This document shows, in pieces, positions 10,501 to 22,500 of a DNA stretch of 64,000 nt. The notes under the pieces were generated by a model. The model was not told where the DNA came from. It saw only the letters and a list, made by a program, of their open reading frames with translations, and did no database searches. Each line of letters opens with the position of its first letter. The stretch's first letter is position 1. A program made the translations under genes and the position numbers. The DNA comes from Azolla caroliniana (Eukaryota; Polypodiophyta), in the NCBI GenBank assembly GCA_043228905.1, contig JBHGNT010000003.1:6138001-6202000 (forward strand). Direction: 5' to 3'.

Positions 10501-13500
10501 GCACATGCCCCATGCTCCTGGGTGCCCATGTCCTAGGGACCCAATAACTATCAGTGGAATGTGATATAAGAGCCTCACCAAAACTGTAAACCTATCACCA
10601 TGTCGAAAACCTCCATCTCTGATGTGAAAAATTGAGGCACATTGCAAGAACCTGCCCAAAGAAACTGTACAAGCCAATACATTGGGCACCCCAGCACCAG
10701 TGGGTTTTGGGAAAACGATGAAACTCTACAACAATAGAGTCCGAAAAAACTACCACGCAAAGCCTCTCAACCTCGATAAATTTCAATACTGGTGTCGGAG
10801 TCTGTGCCTAGTCTTCCCATTCATGTTATCTTCAGCAACATCCCCGCCCACATACTAGGATTCTTTATTGACATCTTTTAAGAGGCCAAAATGGACTATA
10901 AGACCGGACAAGAGATTGCGTCTTAAAACATATTCTTGTCTTTGAGAATAACAAACCAAAATAAATATACTTAAGCATTGGATACTAAATCTAGATATCT
11001 AAGAACTTAAGATTCTGAAATTAGATAAACTCAAACTTCTGCCTTTAAATTTTTTCCAATATGGGCCACTCCAAGATGGCGAGATCTCTGAAGCAAGGGA
11101 AGCACCATCAATCTATTGTGCCTAGAGATCATCCTACTCTATGGAGTCTCCAATGTATGTGTAAGTTGCCTGCAAGTCAAGGCTCCTTAGGAGAAGATAG
11201 AGCACAGCCAGTCATCTAGCTCCAATTGTTCCTATAGGCATTGGACAGTTGCTGCTCCCACCTGAATGTCCCAGTTCCCACGTAAGGGAGGAACAATCAA
11301 GATCCCAATTTCTAGATGTGACCCTATGATGCAATAAGAAAGGCTTTTCAATGTAAGTAGGCTTTACTTATGGCAGAACTGTCAATAATTATAAATGGAT
11401 TTTACCAACATATATCTAAGTTACATATTAAATAGAGTAAAGACATTTGAAATTTGGCATGGCAGTACCTCTGTCGGTTGAGGTTCCAAATTAGGCGCAA
11501 TGTACCCGGCAGTCGGTGGTATTACAGCCCTCCGTTTTCCTGCGATAATGATAACCATAGTTGAAAAACTTTTTATATAGCAATTTATGGATGAATTACA
11601 TGAATGTGTTACTGTGTGATTAACATTCCTCTACTTCCATCTTTGAGACAAGGTTTACCAATTGACATTCCTTCCAATCATTAAAAATAATACTTCACAA
11701 TTTGGCATTCAATTAGTAAACTGAATACCACGGAATTACATCTTTAAAATGTTAGACTCATCTAGGAGAAAATCTTACTAAGATAAACCCTAAGTCAATT
11801 ATTGTCCAAAAACATTGACGTCATTTAAATAAATTGCAACATCATGGCTTTCATCATGGATGATCCAATGGGAAAGGTCTGTGGATCCAGGAAGGCTTCA
11901 GAGAAATGTGATGATCGCTGAAAGGATAGAATTTTATTGTTGAACATGCATTGAATTAAATTCATAGTGGGATTGCACTCTAGAAAAGATCTTCTCTCAA
12001 TATCCTCATGATATGCTTGCAGTCAAAGCTTTTTAAATATGGTCTGCAGACTCACCACAGCTTATGTTCACATCACAAAATGAAGTTTCCTATGAGAGCA
12101 AAAACTCTTTTTCAGAAAATTTGAATGATACAATGGGGCTAGATCTTTATTTTCTCTATGATAACCTTCAATGAAGGATTGCGCCCATGATGGCACCATC
12201 ATCTGTTGTTTCCATACAAGATTAAGCTAAATTTTACACACATGGCATTTAAATGCATTGTGCCTATAACATTTTATGGGACATATGACATACATGAAAA
12301 AGTACTTATAGAACACAATCAGAATTCTGGAGCCTGAATTAAAAAAAAACTATAGCATAACACAAACTTTGATCATCTATTTCTGTAGTAATTCATCATT
12401 CCCAAAGAAAGGGATTATTTAACACATAATGCTCAAGAATAATAACAAACTCCATGAAGTTTATGGGATACATGATAATCACATGACCAAGTATTGTCAG
12501 AAAGGTATAGTCTCATGCTGCTGTGAATTAAAAAAAGGATGACCTACGGTGTAACATAAAATTCTATCGTCCAATGTAAGGCAACATATACACATTACTA
12601 AAGACCGATAAAAATCCAATTTATGTGAAGACGCCAACATACCTCCAGGCTTCATTCCAATAATCACAGTTTGGAGACCTGCTATTATCTGATCCAAGAA
12701 AACTAAAAAAGATGGTCAGATTACTGTCTCTGAAAATACGAAACAACAAATAAAGAGTGATACCGTGCTTCCATCCAACGGCAGTGTAACAGGTGAGCTC
12801 TCCCCATTGAATTGGTTGACAGTGCTGAGAAGATTATGGAATGCCGAAGAAAATTTATTTTTGGGTGTGTGCCCTTGGTGATGATTTCTTAGCTATGAAA
12901 TGCTATTGCAATCATATAGGAAACCTAACAATTCATTCTGACCTGTAAACAAAGTACCCATTCGAACGTCTGCAAACATAGTTGAATTCAACCAAGTCTC
13001 CCGCATTTGCCATTGCTCCACTTCCTTCCAAAACTTCTGCTAAAATGAAAAGAAAAAGTTTAACTTCAATCTTTTCTGAGGATGATTAAAATATATCCAG
13101 AATAAGATGAGATAGTTACAACCAAAAAGGTAACAATTTAGGTTAATAATGCAATATTTACTTACCTTCAAAGATACCTGCAATGTTTTCTAAGGCAGAT
13201 TGAATTACTTCTAGAACAAGAATGATTGGTGAAACTTTCTAGGCTCAATGATGTTAAACTATGGTCATATTGGATTCAGCGGAAAACTAGCTGTTGAGAA
13301 TCAAGTTCAACTTGTGTGAACATGTGCTTATCAAGAAAAGGACGATGTGTGAAAAAGTGTGTGAGCGCACTTTATTGTAATCCGTGTAGTTGTCGAGTGT
13401 TACTGTGGTCAAAGAATATTAGATATTTTTATGACAATATTGTACTCAAGTGGGTATCTTGGTTAGATTCCACCAACACATTTAATATGGCAGTCCCTTG

Positions 13501-16500
13501 AGGACTTGCATATAAAACCCCCTTTGCCCATTCTGTTTTGTTGATGATCTTTAGTTAATTAATATAGCTCTCTTATGTGCATAAGTTGTCATCCCCCTAC
13601 TGTGTGTTTTCTTATTTTCTGGTTATTCTCTCTGATTCCTTCTATTGCTTATACACTCACTCTCTCTCTCTCTCTCTCACTACGCTTCTAAATACTCAAC
13701 TCTACTAGAGTTAGATTCTTTACATGGTATCTTTACAAGATAGCGTGCATCTCTCTCTCTTCCTTTGTCTCTCACTCAGACTCTCTCCCTCTCTGTTTTT
13801 GACCTAAACCCTAATCCTTGTCCTGCCTTCAAACTGGTATCAGAGCAGAGTTTAGGGTTTTCTGCAGAGCAGGTCACGTTTTCTGCAGTGCAGGTTTGGT
13901 CCTCCGTTTGGGCTAAGAAATCATGACTAGCAGCAGTGATAGTAGCCACCTTATGCACATCAAGAAGCTTGAGGGTGTACATAACTTTGCTGTATGGAAA
14001 AAGCAATGCTACAACATCCTGTTGCAAAAGAAGCATGCAAAGCCTATACAAGTCAAAGGGGTTAAGCCTACAAATATGGACCAAGATGATTGGCAAGAGT
14101 TGAATGAGCTTGCACGCTCGACTATTGAGTTGTCAATCTCTGATGCCTTGATTTTTACTTTTTAATATTGAAGGTTTGGACTCTGCCTATTCTATATGGA
14201 CTAGGCTAGAGGAACTGCATGCCCAAAAGACGGCAGCAACCAAAGTTTATTGGCTTAAGAAACTTATGGATTTTTGTATGATAGAGGGCACACCCATGTC
14301 AACTCACCTAAGTGAGTTCAATTCCATTTTCAGCCAACTGATTGCCTTGAAATTCATCATTGATGATGAGTTTAAGGCCACGTTTTTACTTTGCACCTTG
14401 CCAAAAAGTTGGGATACTTTTAGGACTGCTATGAGCAATTCAAATGCAATGCTTCTTTATGCCGATGTAGAGAGTTCTCTACTCATGGAAGAGATGAGTC
14501 GGCAAAACAATGCATCCAATAAGTCCTCTAGTGCGTTGCATATGACGGGTAGGTCACAACAAAGAGGCAAATCTGATAGTTATGGCCGTAGTAAATCACG
14601 TGGTAAAGATGTAGAATGCCATCACTATGGCAAAAAGGGTCACTTTAAACGTGATTGTTTCAAATGAAGAAAGAGAAAGGAAAGGGCAAGAAGATAGATG
14701 ATTTCATAGAAGAAAAGAGAGACATTTAACCGAGGAAAGGCAATACTAAAATTGAAGAGGTGAATGTAGTCACTCATGATAGTGATAGTGGAAATGATGT
14801 ACTCTTTGTTTCATCATGCCATAGAGAACATGCTTTACTTGCAGATACGGACGGTGACATGCACACTTGGATACTCGATTCCGGTGCTTCTTTTCACGTC
14901 ACCCCTCATCGTGAGTGGTTTTCAGATTACATAGGGGATCGACATGGTGTTGTCCATATTGGGGACAACTATGCATGTGAAATTGCAAGTATTGGCACTG
15001 TGCAATTACAGTTTCAGCATGGTTCTGCTTTCACACTTCAGCATGTACGGCATGTACCTCAGCTCAAGAAGAGCTTGATTAGCACAGGACAGCTAGATGA
15101 TGATGGATTTCACACAACCTTTGGTGATGGGAAATAAAAGATTTGTAAGGGATCTAGAGTTATTGCCAAGGGTAGTAAAAGTGATACTTTGTATCCTCTC
15201 CATGTATCTAGTGTGAGTGATCATGTTGTTGCCATAACCGAGCAGCCTAGTGTTTCTTTGTGGCATGGCCAGTTGGGACACATGAGTGAAACTGGTATGA
15301 AAGTATTGTCTCATTTGGGTTACTTGCCATGTCTTCGTTATGCTGATTTTGAACATTGTGATCATTGCATTTATGGTAAACATGTACAAACATCTCATAA
15401 AAAGTCTCTTTCGGTGAAGTCGCCCCCGCTTGAGTTAGTACATTCAGATGTATGTCAGATGCCAGGGCTATCATTAGGGGGAAATAAATACTTAGTCACT
15501 TTTGTCGATGATGCTTCACGGAAGGTATGGGTTTACCCTATTCGTAGCAAGGATGTAGTGCTCAACAAGTTTCGAACATTTTTGGCATTAGTTTAGAATC
15601 AAATGGATAAGACACTTAAGTGTCTTCGCTCTGACAATGGTGGGGAATATGTGTCCAAGGCTTTTCAATGGTGGGGAATATGTGTCCAAGGCTTTTCAAG
15701 CATTTTGTGACAGCAAAGGGATAAAGAGGGAACTCACTGCCCCTTATAATCCACCCCAAAATGGAGTTACAGAGCATATGAATCGGACTATTCAAGATAA
15801 GGTCCGTACTATGCTGTCTCATGCTGCGTTACCCCATGGTTTTTGGGCAGAGGCTGTTATGACAGCTGTTCACTTGATTAATCGGTCACCTAACATGTCT
15901 TTGGGAGGGGGAATACCCCAAGAAGCGTGGTCGGGTAAGCCACCTTCATATGCTCACTTGAGAGTGTTTGGCTTTGAGGCTTTTGTGCACATTCATAAAG
16001 AAGAACGCAACAAACTTGAGCCAAAGTCCTGCAAATGTATTTTCCTAGGATACGGTAACGAGGGTGAAATGGGGTATAGATTGTGGGATCCCGAGAAAAG
16101 AAAAATAGTACGCAGCAATGATGTTATCTTCCGGGAAAATCGCATGCATAAACAACCCGAAAAGACCGAGGAAGTACGGAGGTTTGTATTCCGAGAAGAA
16201 ATACCTTTTAGACAGAAAAATGTGCCCGCTGTACAGCAGCAAACACCTGCTGTAAACTTAGCTGCAAATGCAGAAAATGAGGTTGGAAATGATCAGCCAG
16301 CCTTTGCCAATAATGATGAGCCACCAAATGTGCAGGAATGGCTAGAACAACAAGCTGTTAATGCTGATTTGCAGGCTGAAATGCCTGGACAGCAAGTTGA
16401 AAATGATGATTTGCAGGCTCAACAGCTACCAAACAATGAGCATTGGGTTAGGAGATCGTCTAGAGTTACTAGAAAGCCTGACAGATTTGTTCCTGATGCA

Positions 16501-19500
16501 AACAGTGTGGCTGATTATGTCATGGTAACTGATTGTGGCGAACCGACTTGCTTCAAGGAAGCAATGGACAGACAGGACAATAAGAAATGGTATAAAGCCA
16601 TGTTGTCAGAGATGGAATTTCTTGAGAAAAATGACACTTGGGATTTGGTGCAGTTGCCTAAAGGGCAGAAAACACTTCCATGCAAATGGGTTTATAAAAT
16701 GAAGGTCATTTCTGATTCCTCGCCAAAGTACAAAGCAAGATTGGTTGCAAAAGGATACAAGCAGGAATATGGAGTTGATTTTGATGAGATCTTCTCGCCT
16801 GTAGTCAAGATGACTACATTAAGAATCATTTTGGGCTTAGTTGCAGCTGAAGATATGGAGCTCATACAAATGGATGTGAAGACCACCTTTTTACATGGCG
16901 ATCTGCATGAAGACATATATATGCAGCAGCCTGAAGGTTTTGTGGCTAAAGGCAAAGAGAAGATGGTTTGTAAGCTCAAAAGGAGTTTGTATGGGTTGAA
17001 ACAAGCACCAAAAGAATGGTATCATAAATTTGATGCATTTATGCAGTCTCAAGGTTTTCGTAGAAGTCAAGTGGACTACTGCTTGTACACCAAGAAGGCA
17101 GGAGATGGCAGCCTGATTATCTTGGTTTTGTATGTTGATGATATGTTGATTGCTGGCAAGGATGTTCATGCCTTGAATTCATTGAAGCAAAGCCATCATG
17201 GCAGCTTTGATATGAAGGATCTTGGTGATGCAAATCACATCCTTGGCATGCAAATACTCCGAAACCGGTCGAAAGGGGTACTCTTTCTATCTCAGCAGGA
17301 GTATATCTCTAAGGTTTTGCAGCGTTTCAATATGGAGGGGGGGGAAACAATTGGGGTTCCATTACCTCCATATTTGAAACTCAGTGCAGAAGACAGCCCT
17401 ACATCTGATGATGAGAAGGCTGAAATGGCTAAGGTTCCATATGCTTCAGCCGTTGGCAGTTTGATATATGCGATGGTTGTTACACGCCCTGATATTGCCT
17501 TTGCTGTGGGAGTGGTTAGTAGGTACATGGTAAATCCCGGCAAAGAGCATTGGGAAGCGGTGAAAGGTATTATGAGATACCTCAAAGGCACAAAGGACTT
17601 GTGTATTTGCTTTGGAAAACAAAAGGCATCCGTTGTTGGTTTTACGGATGCGGACTATGCTGGTCATGCAGACTGCAGGAAGTCTACTTCTGGGTATGCG
17701 TTTACTTTCACAGGAGGAGCGGTCTCTTGGATCTCCAGACTACAGAAGTGTGTTGCATTGTCTACTACAGAGGCAGAGTATGTTGCTGCCAATGAGGCAT
17801 GCAAAGAGGCTTTATGGCTTTCATATGTAGTGAGAGATCTTGGCATTACAGAGTTACCTATTCTTCATTGTGATAGCCAGAGTGCTATCATGCTAGCTTG
17901 GAATCCCGTCTTTCATGCAAAGATGAAGCACATAGAGGTGAAGTATCACTTCATCAGAGATGTACTTGACAGCAAGAACATTGAGCTTGTCAAAGTACAT
18001 ACAAATAATAATCTTGCAGATCTTCTCACGAAGGGTCTTCCAGCTGAGCGATTTGCTCATTGCCGACAGATGATGGGAGTTGGATAGATGTATGTAGTTC
18101 AGCTTTGTACATACTTGGACTTAGCTGACTTCTTTTTTTCTTCTCACGGCACATTGCCTTTAGGTGGGAGGTTGTTGGTAATAAAGGGTCATCGTGCCTT
18201 TTATTAGTGCAAGAGTGTGAACACACTTGTAGCACACTTTTGACTTGTATATACATAATATCTAAAAATAAAAAAAAGAGGTACACTCTTTGTACCCAAT
18301 ATAGCGTGCATCTCTCTCTCTTCCTTTGTCTCTCACTCAAACTCTCTCCCTCTCTGTTTTTGACCTAAGCCCTAATCTACCCAAGATAGCGTGCATCTCT
18401 CTCTCTTCCTTTGTCTCTCACTCAAACTCTCTCCCTCTCTGTTTTTGACCTAAGCCCTAATCCTCGTGCTGCCTTCAGTAGTGTTGCACAATAAGAGGCT
18501 CACGTTAACAGGATCATACGAATCAAGCTAAATCAGAAAAATGAATGCACAGATGGGTAGCGCACTTCCAACAGAGAAGTTGGACAAGCACAACTACGCA
18601 TCTTGGGAATATAAGATGCAGCAATACCTAGTTGGGCAAGGGTATTGGAGTTATATCGAGGGAGCTCAAGAAACAACTCCCGATATTACAAATCCCAACT
18701 ACCCCACATGGCAGCAAGGCGCTAGTAGGGTGATGTATTGTTTGGCAACATGTGTGTAAGATCACATGTTAAGCTATATTCGTGATGCGAAAGCCCCAAC
18801 AGAAGCGTGGAAAAACTTGAAGAAGATTTTCACGGCTTCAACCACAGCGAGAAAACTTCAACTCCGGCAAGAGTTGAACAATATTCGGCAGGGGGGGATA
18901 TGTCCATGACGAACTATACCCTCCGGATCAAAGACTTATGCGATTCACTTGGCTCCATTAATGTCGCAGTTGATGATGATGAGATGGTGCATATCTGCCT
19001 TGGCGGCCTCGCACAAAAATAGGGCTCATTTCGAACTGCCATAACAACAAGGAGAACCCCCCAAGCTTATTCGACTTGCAATCCATGCTAATGGTTGAGG
19101 AGAACCATACACAGTCGAAAAGAACAGCATCCGATGGGCAGACGCTATATACACATGATGATCTCGGTCAAGGTCACGGTCATGGTTATGGTCATGGAAA
19201 TCGGGGGAGGAACCGAGGAAGAGGTGGACGACGTCCACAACAGTTTAATTCCAGGCAGCAAGAAGGTCGAAACAGCCGAGGGAATTCCGGCAAAAAGGGG
19301 AACTTCCACCAGCCGGCATCAACCAGGCAGAACCAGCAAACTGAGTGCTGGTATTGTGGAAAGCCTGGCCACTTTGAAGCCGAGTGTTGGAAGAAGAAGA
19401 ATGACTCAGCTGCCCGACCCCAGCAGCAAACAAACTATGCTGTGATGGCTGACCTAGAAAACAAAGGGCCGATGTTTGTTATGCGACACCGAGCGAATAG

Positions 19501-22500
19501 CATGATAACAAGTGTTTCCCAAACTGATGATGTATGGTTCATGGACTCAGGTGCCTCAAATCACATGACAAGTCATCAAGAATGGTTCATGAATTTGAGG
19601 GAACCCGAGAGACCCGGCGTGGTGGAGACCGGTGATGACTCCACACACATGATTGAGCACATTGGAGATGTGGCCTTTAACAATCACGACAACAAGGGCT
19701 ACATGAAGGATGTATTGCATGTCCCGACAAACACAAATAATTTGGTCCCAGTTGGCCAAATTGTCGAACAAGGAATGCAAGTGTGATTCAACCAGGAAGG
19801 TTGCTTCATCGAGGATAAGGGCCAACTTATTGCTCATGCAAGAAGAGAAGGTCGCATGTTTATTCTTGATGCGACTAAGGTGAACACAGCAATGTATGCA
19901 AAGGGACTCAAGGCTGAGTCTCATATTGAGTTGTGGCACAAAAGGGTTGGCCATGTAAACCTTAGTGTGTGTCACCTTTGATGTGGTGTCACCTTGGTGC
20001 TACACCCGTAGAAAGAAAGAAAAGGGCAAGATGCCTGAGCAAGTGGCCAAGAACATGACATCCGGTGAAGACTCAGATCATTCACCCCGATCGGTCGACA
20101 ACAAGTATGAAATGAAGAAGGCCCCAGAGGTGACCAAAGGAAAACTCCGTCAACCCGATAGTTAGGTTCAAGTACAATGAGTACATGACCCACCACTATG
20201 CATTCATGATGAAGGTCGCAGCAAACCAAGAACCCGAGACTTACAAAGAAGCTGCCCAAGATCCCCAGTGGATCGAGGCAATGAGGGAAAAGATGCGTGG
20301 GTTGTTTGACACCGATACTTGGGATTTAATCCCATCCTCTGAAATCAAGAAAAAGCCAATTGGTTGCCGTTGGGTGTTCAAGATAAAGCATAATACGTAT
20401 GGCACGGTCAATCAGTTCAAGGCTCGGCTAGTCGCCAAAAGGGTATACTCAAACCCATGGCATAGACTATGAGGAAACATTTGCCCCAGTGGCAAAAATG
20501 ACCACCGTGAGGACGGTAATTGCACTCGCAGCAGCGAAAGGGTGGCACTTGCATCAAATGGATGTGAAGAACGCAATCCTCCAAGGTGAGCTCGACAAGG
20601 AAGTTTACATGATGCAACCACCTGGCTTCAAATCAAGCAAACATCCACATGCAGTTTGCCGATTGAAGAAGCCTCTCTATGGATTGAAGCAAGCCCCAAA
20701 AGCATGGCATTCAAAGATCACATCATATCTTCACTACATTGGCTTCTGGATGTCAAAATTTGATAACTCGTATATCCGGAACAATCCCAAAAACCCCGTC
20801 TTCTTAATATTGTATGTCGATGACCTTGTCATCGGTGGAGAAAGCCTCAACTATCGGTCGGGGTTCTTAGCCAGTTCATGGAAACCCCCTGCGACACTCA
20901 CATGGATTGTGTTAAACGAGTGTTACGTTATATTAGTGGAACACTTGATTATGTTATCTTCTATAAGCGTGGAGTACCACTTCAACTCGAAGGATTCACG
21001 GATGCTAATTGGGCGGGCAATACATCTGATAGGCGATCCACTTCGGGATTTATGTTTTCACTCGGTAGTGGAGCAATCTCTTGGAGCAGCAAGAAACAAC
21101 CAACAGTCACTCTATCGAGCACTGAGGCGGAGTATAGGGCCGCAACTGTAGCTTCTTGCGAAGCTATATGGCTTAAAAGATTGCTGAAAGACTTCAACGA
21201 ATTGGTGAACAAGCCAATACTAATACGTTGCAATAATCTCAGCAGCATCCAGCTCGCAAAGAATCCGTTGTTTCACACCCAGACTAAGCACATCGAGGTG
21301 CACTATCATTACATCTGTGAGCGCATAATGGCCAGCGACATTGACCTCCAATACGTTGGCACCAACAAGCAGGTGGCTAATATTTTCGCTAAGGCACTAG
21401 GTCTCAACAAGCTACGGCAATTCTCAGTGGATCTAGGCCTTAGACCACTCGATATGTTGAACTTGGGGGAGTGTACAAGTACACAGACGAAGGAAAACAT
21501 GGAGAATCAGCACCATACAAGACGAAGAGTGAGACCGGCATCGGCAAAGTAAGGCCGGCACATCTAATCCGACTTGACCCGACAAGTTAGAGGAAGACTT
21601 TCCAAAGCCCGGAATTTTTGAAGTTAGAGATAAACCCGACCCTGTAGGCACCCTTAACAAGCTTGAAATTTTGGATCGGCAAGATCGACATTGCTAGATC
21701 AAGATCCAGTAAATAGGAAAAATGGGAAAATCACGGTCTAGTAGTCTGACTAACTGCAGTCCGGTCTTCAACTACACCAAGACAACCAAGCTTAAGAGGA
21801 CACACAATTGACCTTGAGGGGGTGTGTTGAGAATCAAGCTCAACTTGTGTGAACATGTGCTTATCAAGAAAAGGACGATGTGTGAAAAAGTGTGTGGCAC
21901 ACTTTATTGTAATCCGTGTAGTTGTCGAGTGTTAATGTGGTCAAAGAATATTAGATATTCTTATGACAATATCATACTCAAGTGGATATCTTGGTTAGAT
22001 TCCACCAACACATTTAATATGGCAGTCCCTTGAGGACTTGTATATAAAACCCCCTTCGCCCATTCTGTTTTGTTGATGATCTTTAGTTAATTAATATAGC
22101 TCTCTTAAGTGCATAAGTTGTCATCCCCCTACTGTGTGTTTTCTTATTTTCTGGTTATTCTCTCTGATTCCTTCTCTTGCTTATACACTCACTCTCTCTC
22201 TCTCTCACACACACACACTACGCTTCTGAATACTCAACTCTACTAGAGTTAGATTCTTTACATAGCATATTGTAACTTGGTGCAGCAATTTAGCTTAATA
22301 CTACAAACTTTCCAATAACAGTTGTGTTTAGTTGACCCAGAACGTGAAGCGACATTGCAACTCAACATTTAAAACCTATAATCTAACTGAACAGATTAAG
22401 GGTGCTTATCCACGTCAATCATCCCCAAGCAAAGGACATGACATGAATACAAAGCCCTGTGCGTATCCCATACCACTGAACATAGCTTTGTATTATGTTT

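Larger units (their letters stand above)
13734..18477 (+). mobile_element. Copia element B, nested in the leader of element A
   Basis: The right LTR is 18173-18477 (TGTTGGTAATA...GCCTTCA). It contains an internal duplication of an 83-bp unit starting 'tagcgtgcatctctctc' (about 18302 and 18385). The left LTR survives only as its last ~98 bp (13734-13831), joined directly to A's primer-binding site after 'tggtatc'. B's own primer-binding site TGGTATCAGAGC is at 13835-13846. A deletion has evidently removed part of A's leader and most of B's left LTR. Confidence 0.8.
13292..22262 (+). mobile_element. Copia element A, full-length outer element in FKBP intron 3
   Basis: Two LTRs of 433 and 438 bp start with TGTTGAGAATC and end with TTCTTTACA. 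The flanks share TAGC (left ...actagc|, right |tagcat), a 4-5 bp target duplication. A primer-binding site remnant (tggtatc) follows the left LTR at 13725, and a polypurine tract (gagggggtg) precedes the right LTR. The interior is split: a second Copia (B) occupies 13734-18477, and A's own gag-pol remnants follow from 18541. It lies on the strand opposite to the FKBP gene that hosts it. Confidence 0.9.

Noticed and set aside
13292-22262. A single unusually long Copia element with two polyproteins
   Set aside because: The interior has two primer-binding sites, two gag starts and an internal LTR, so nesting explains it better than a two-polyprotein element.
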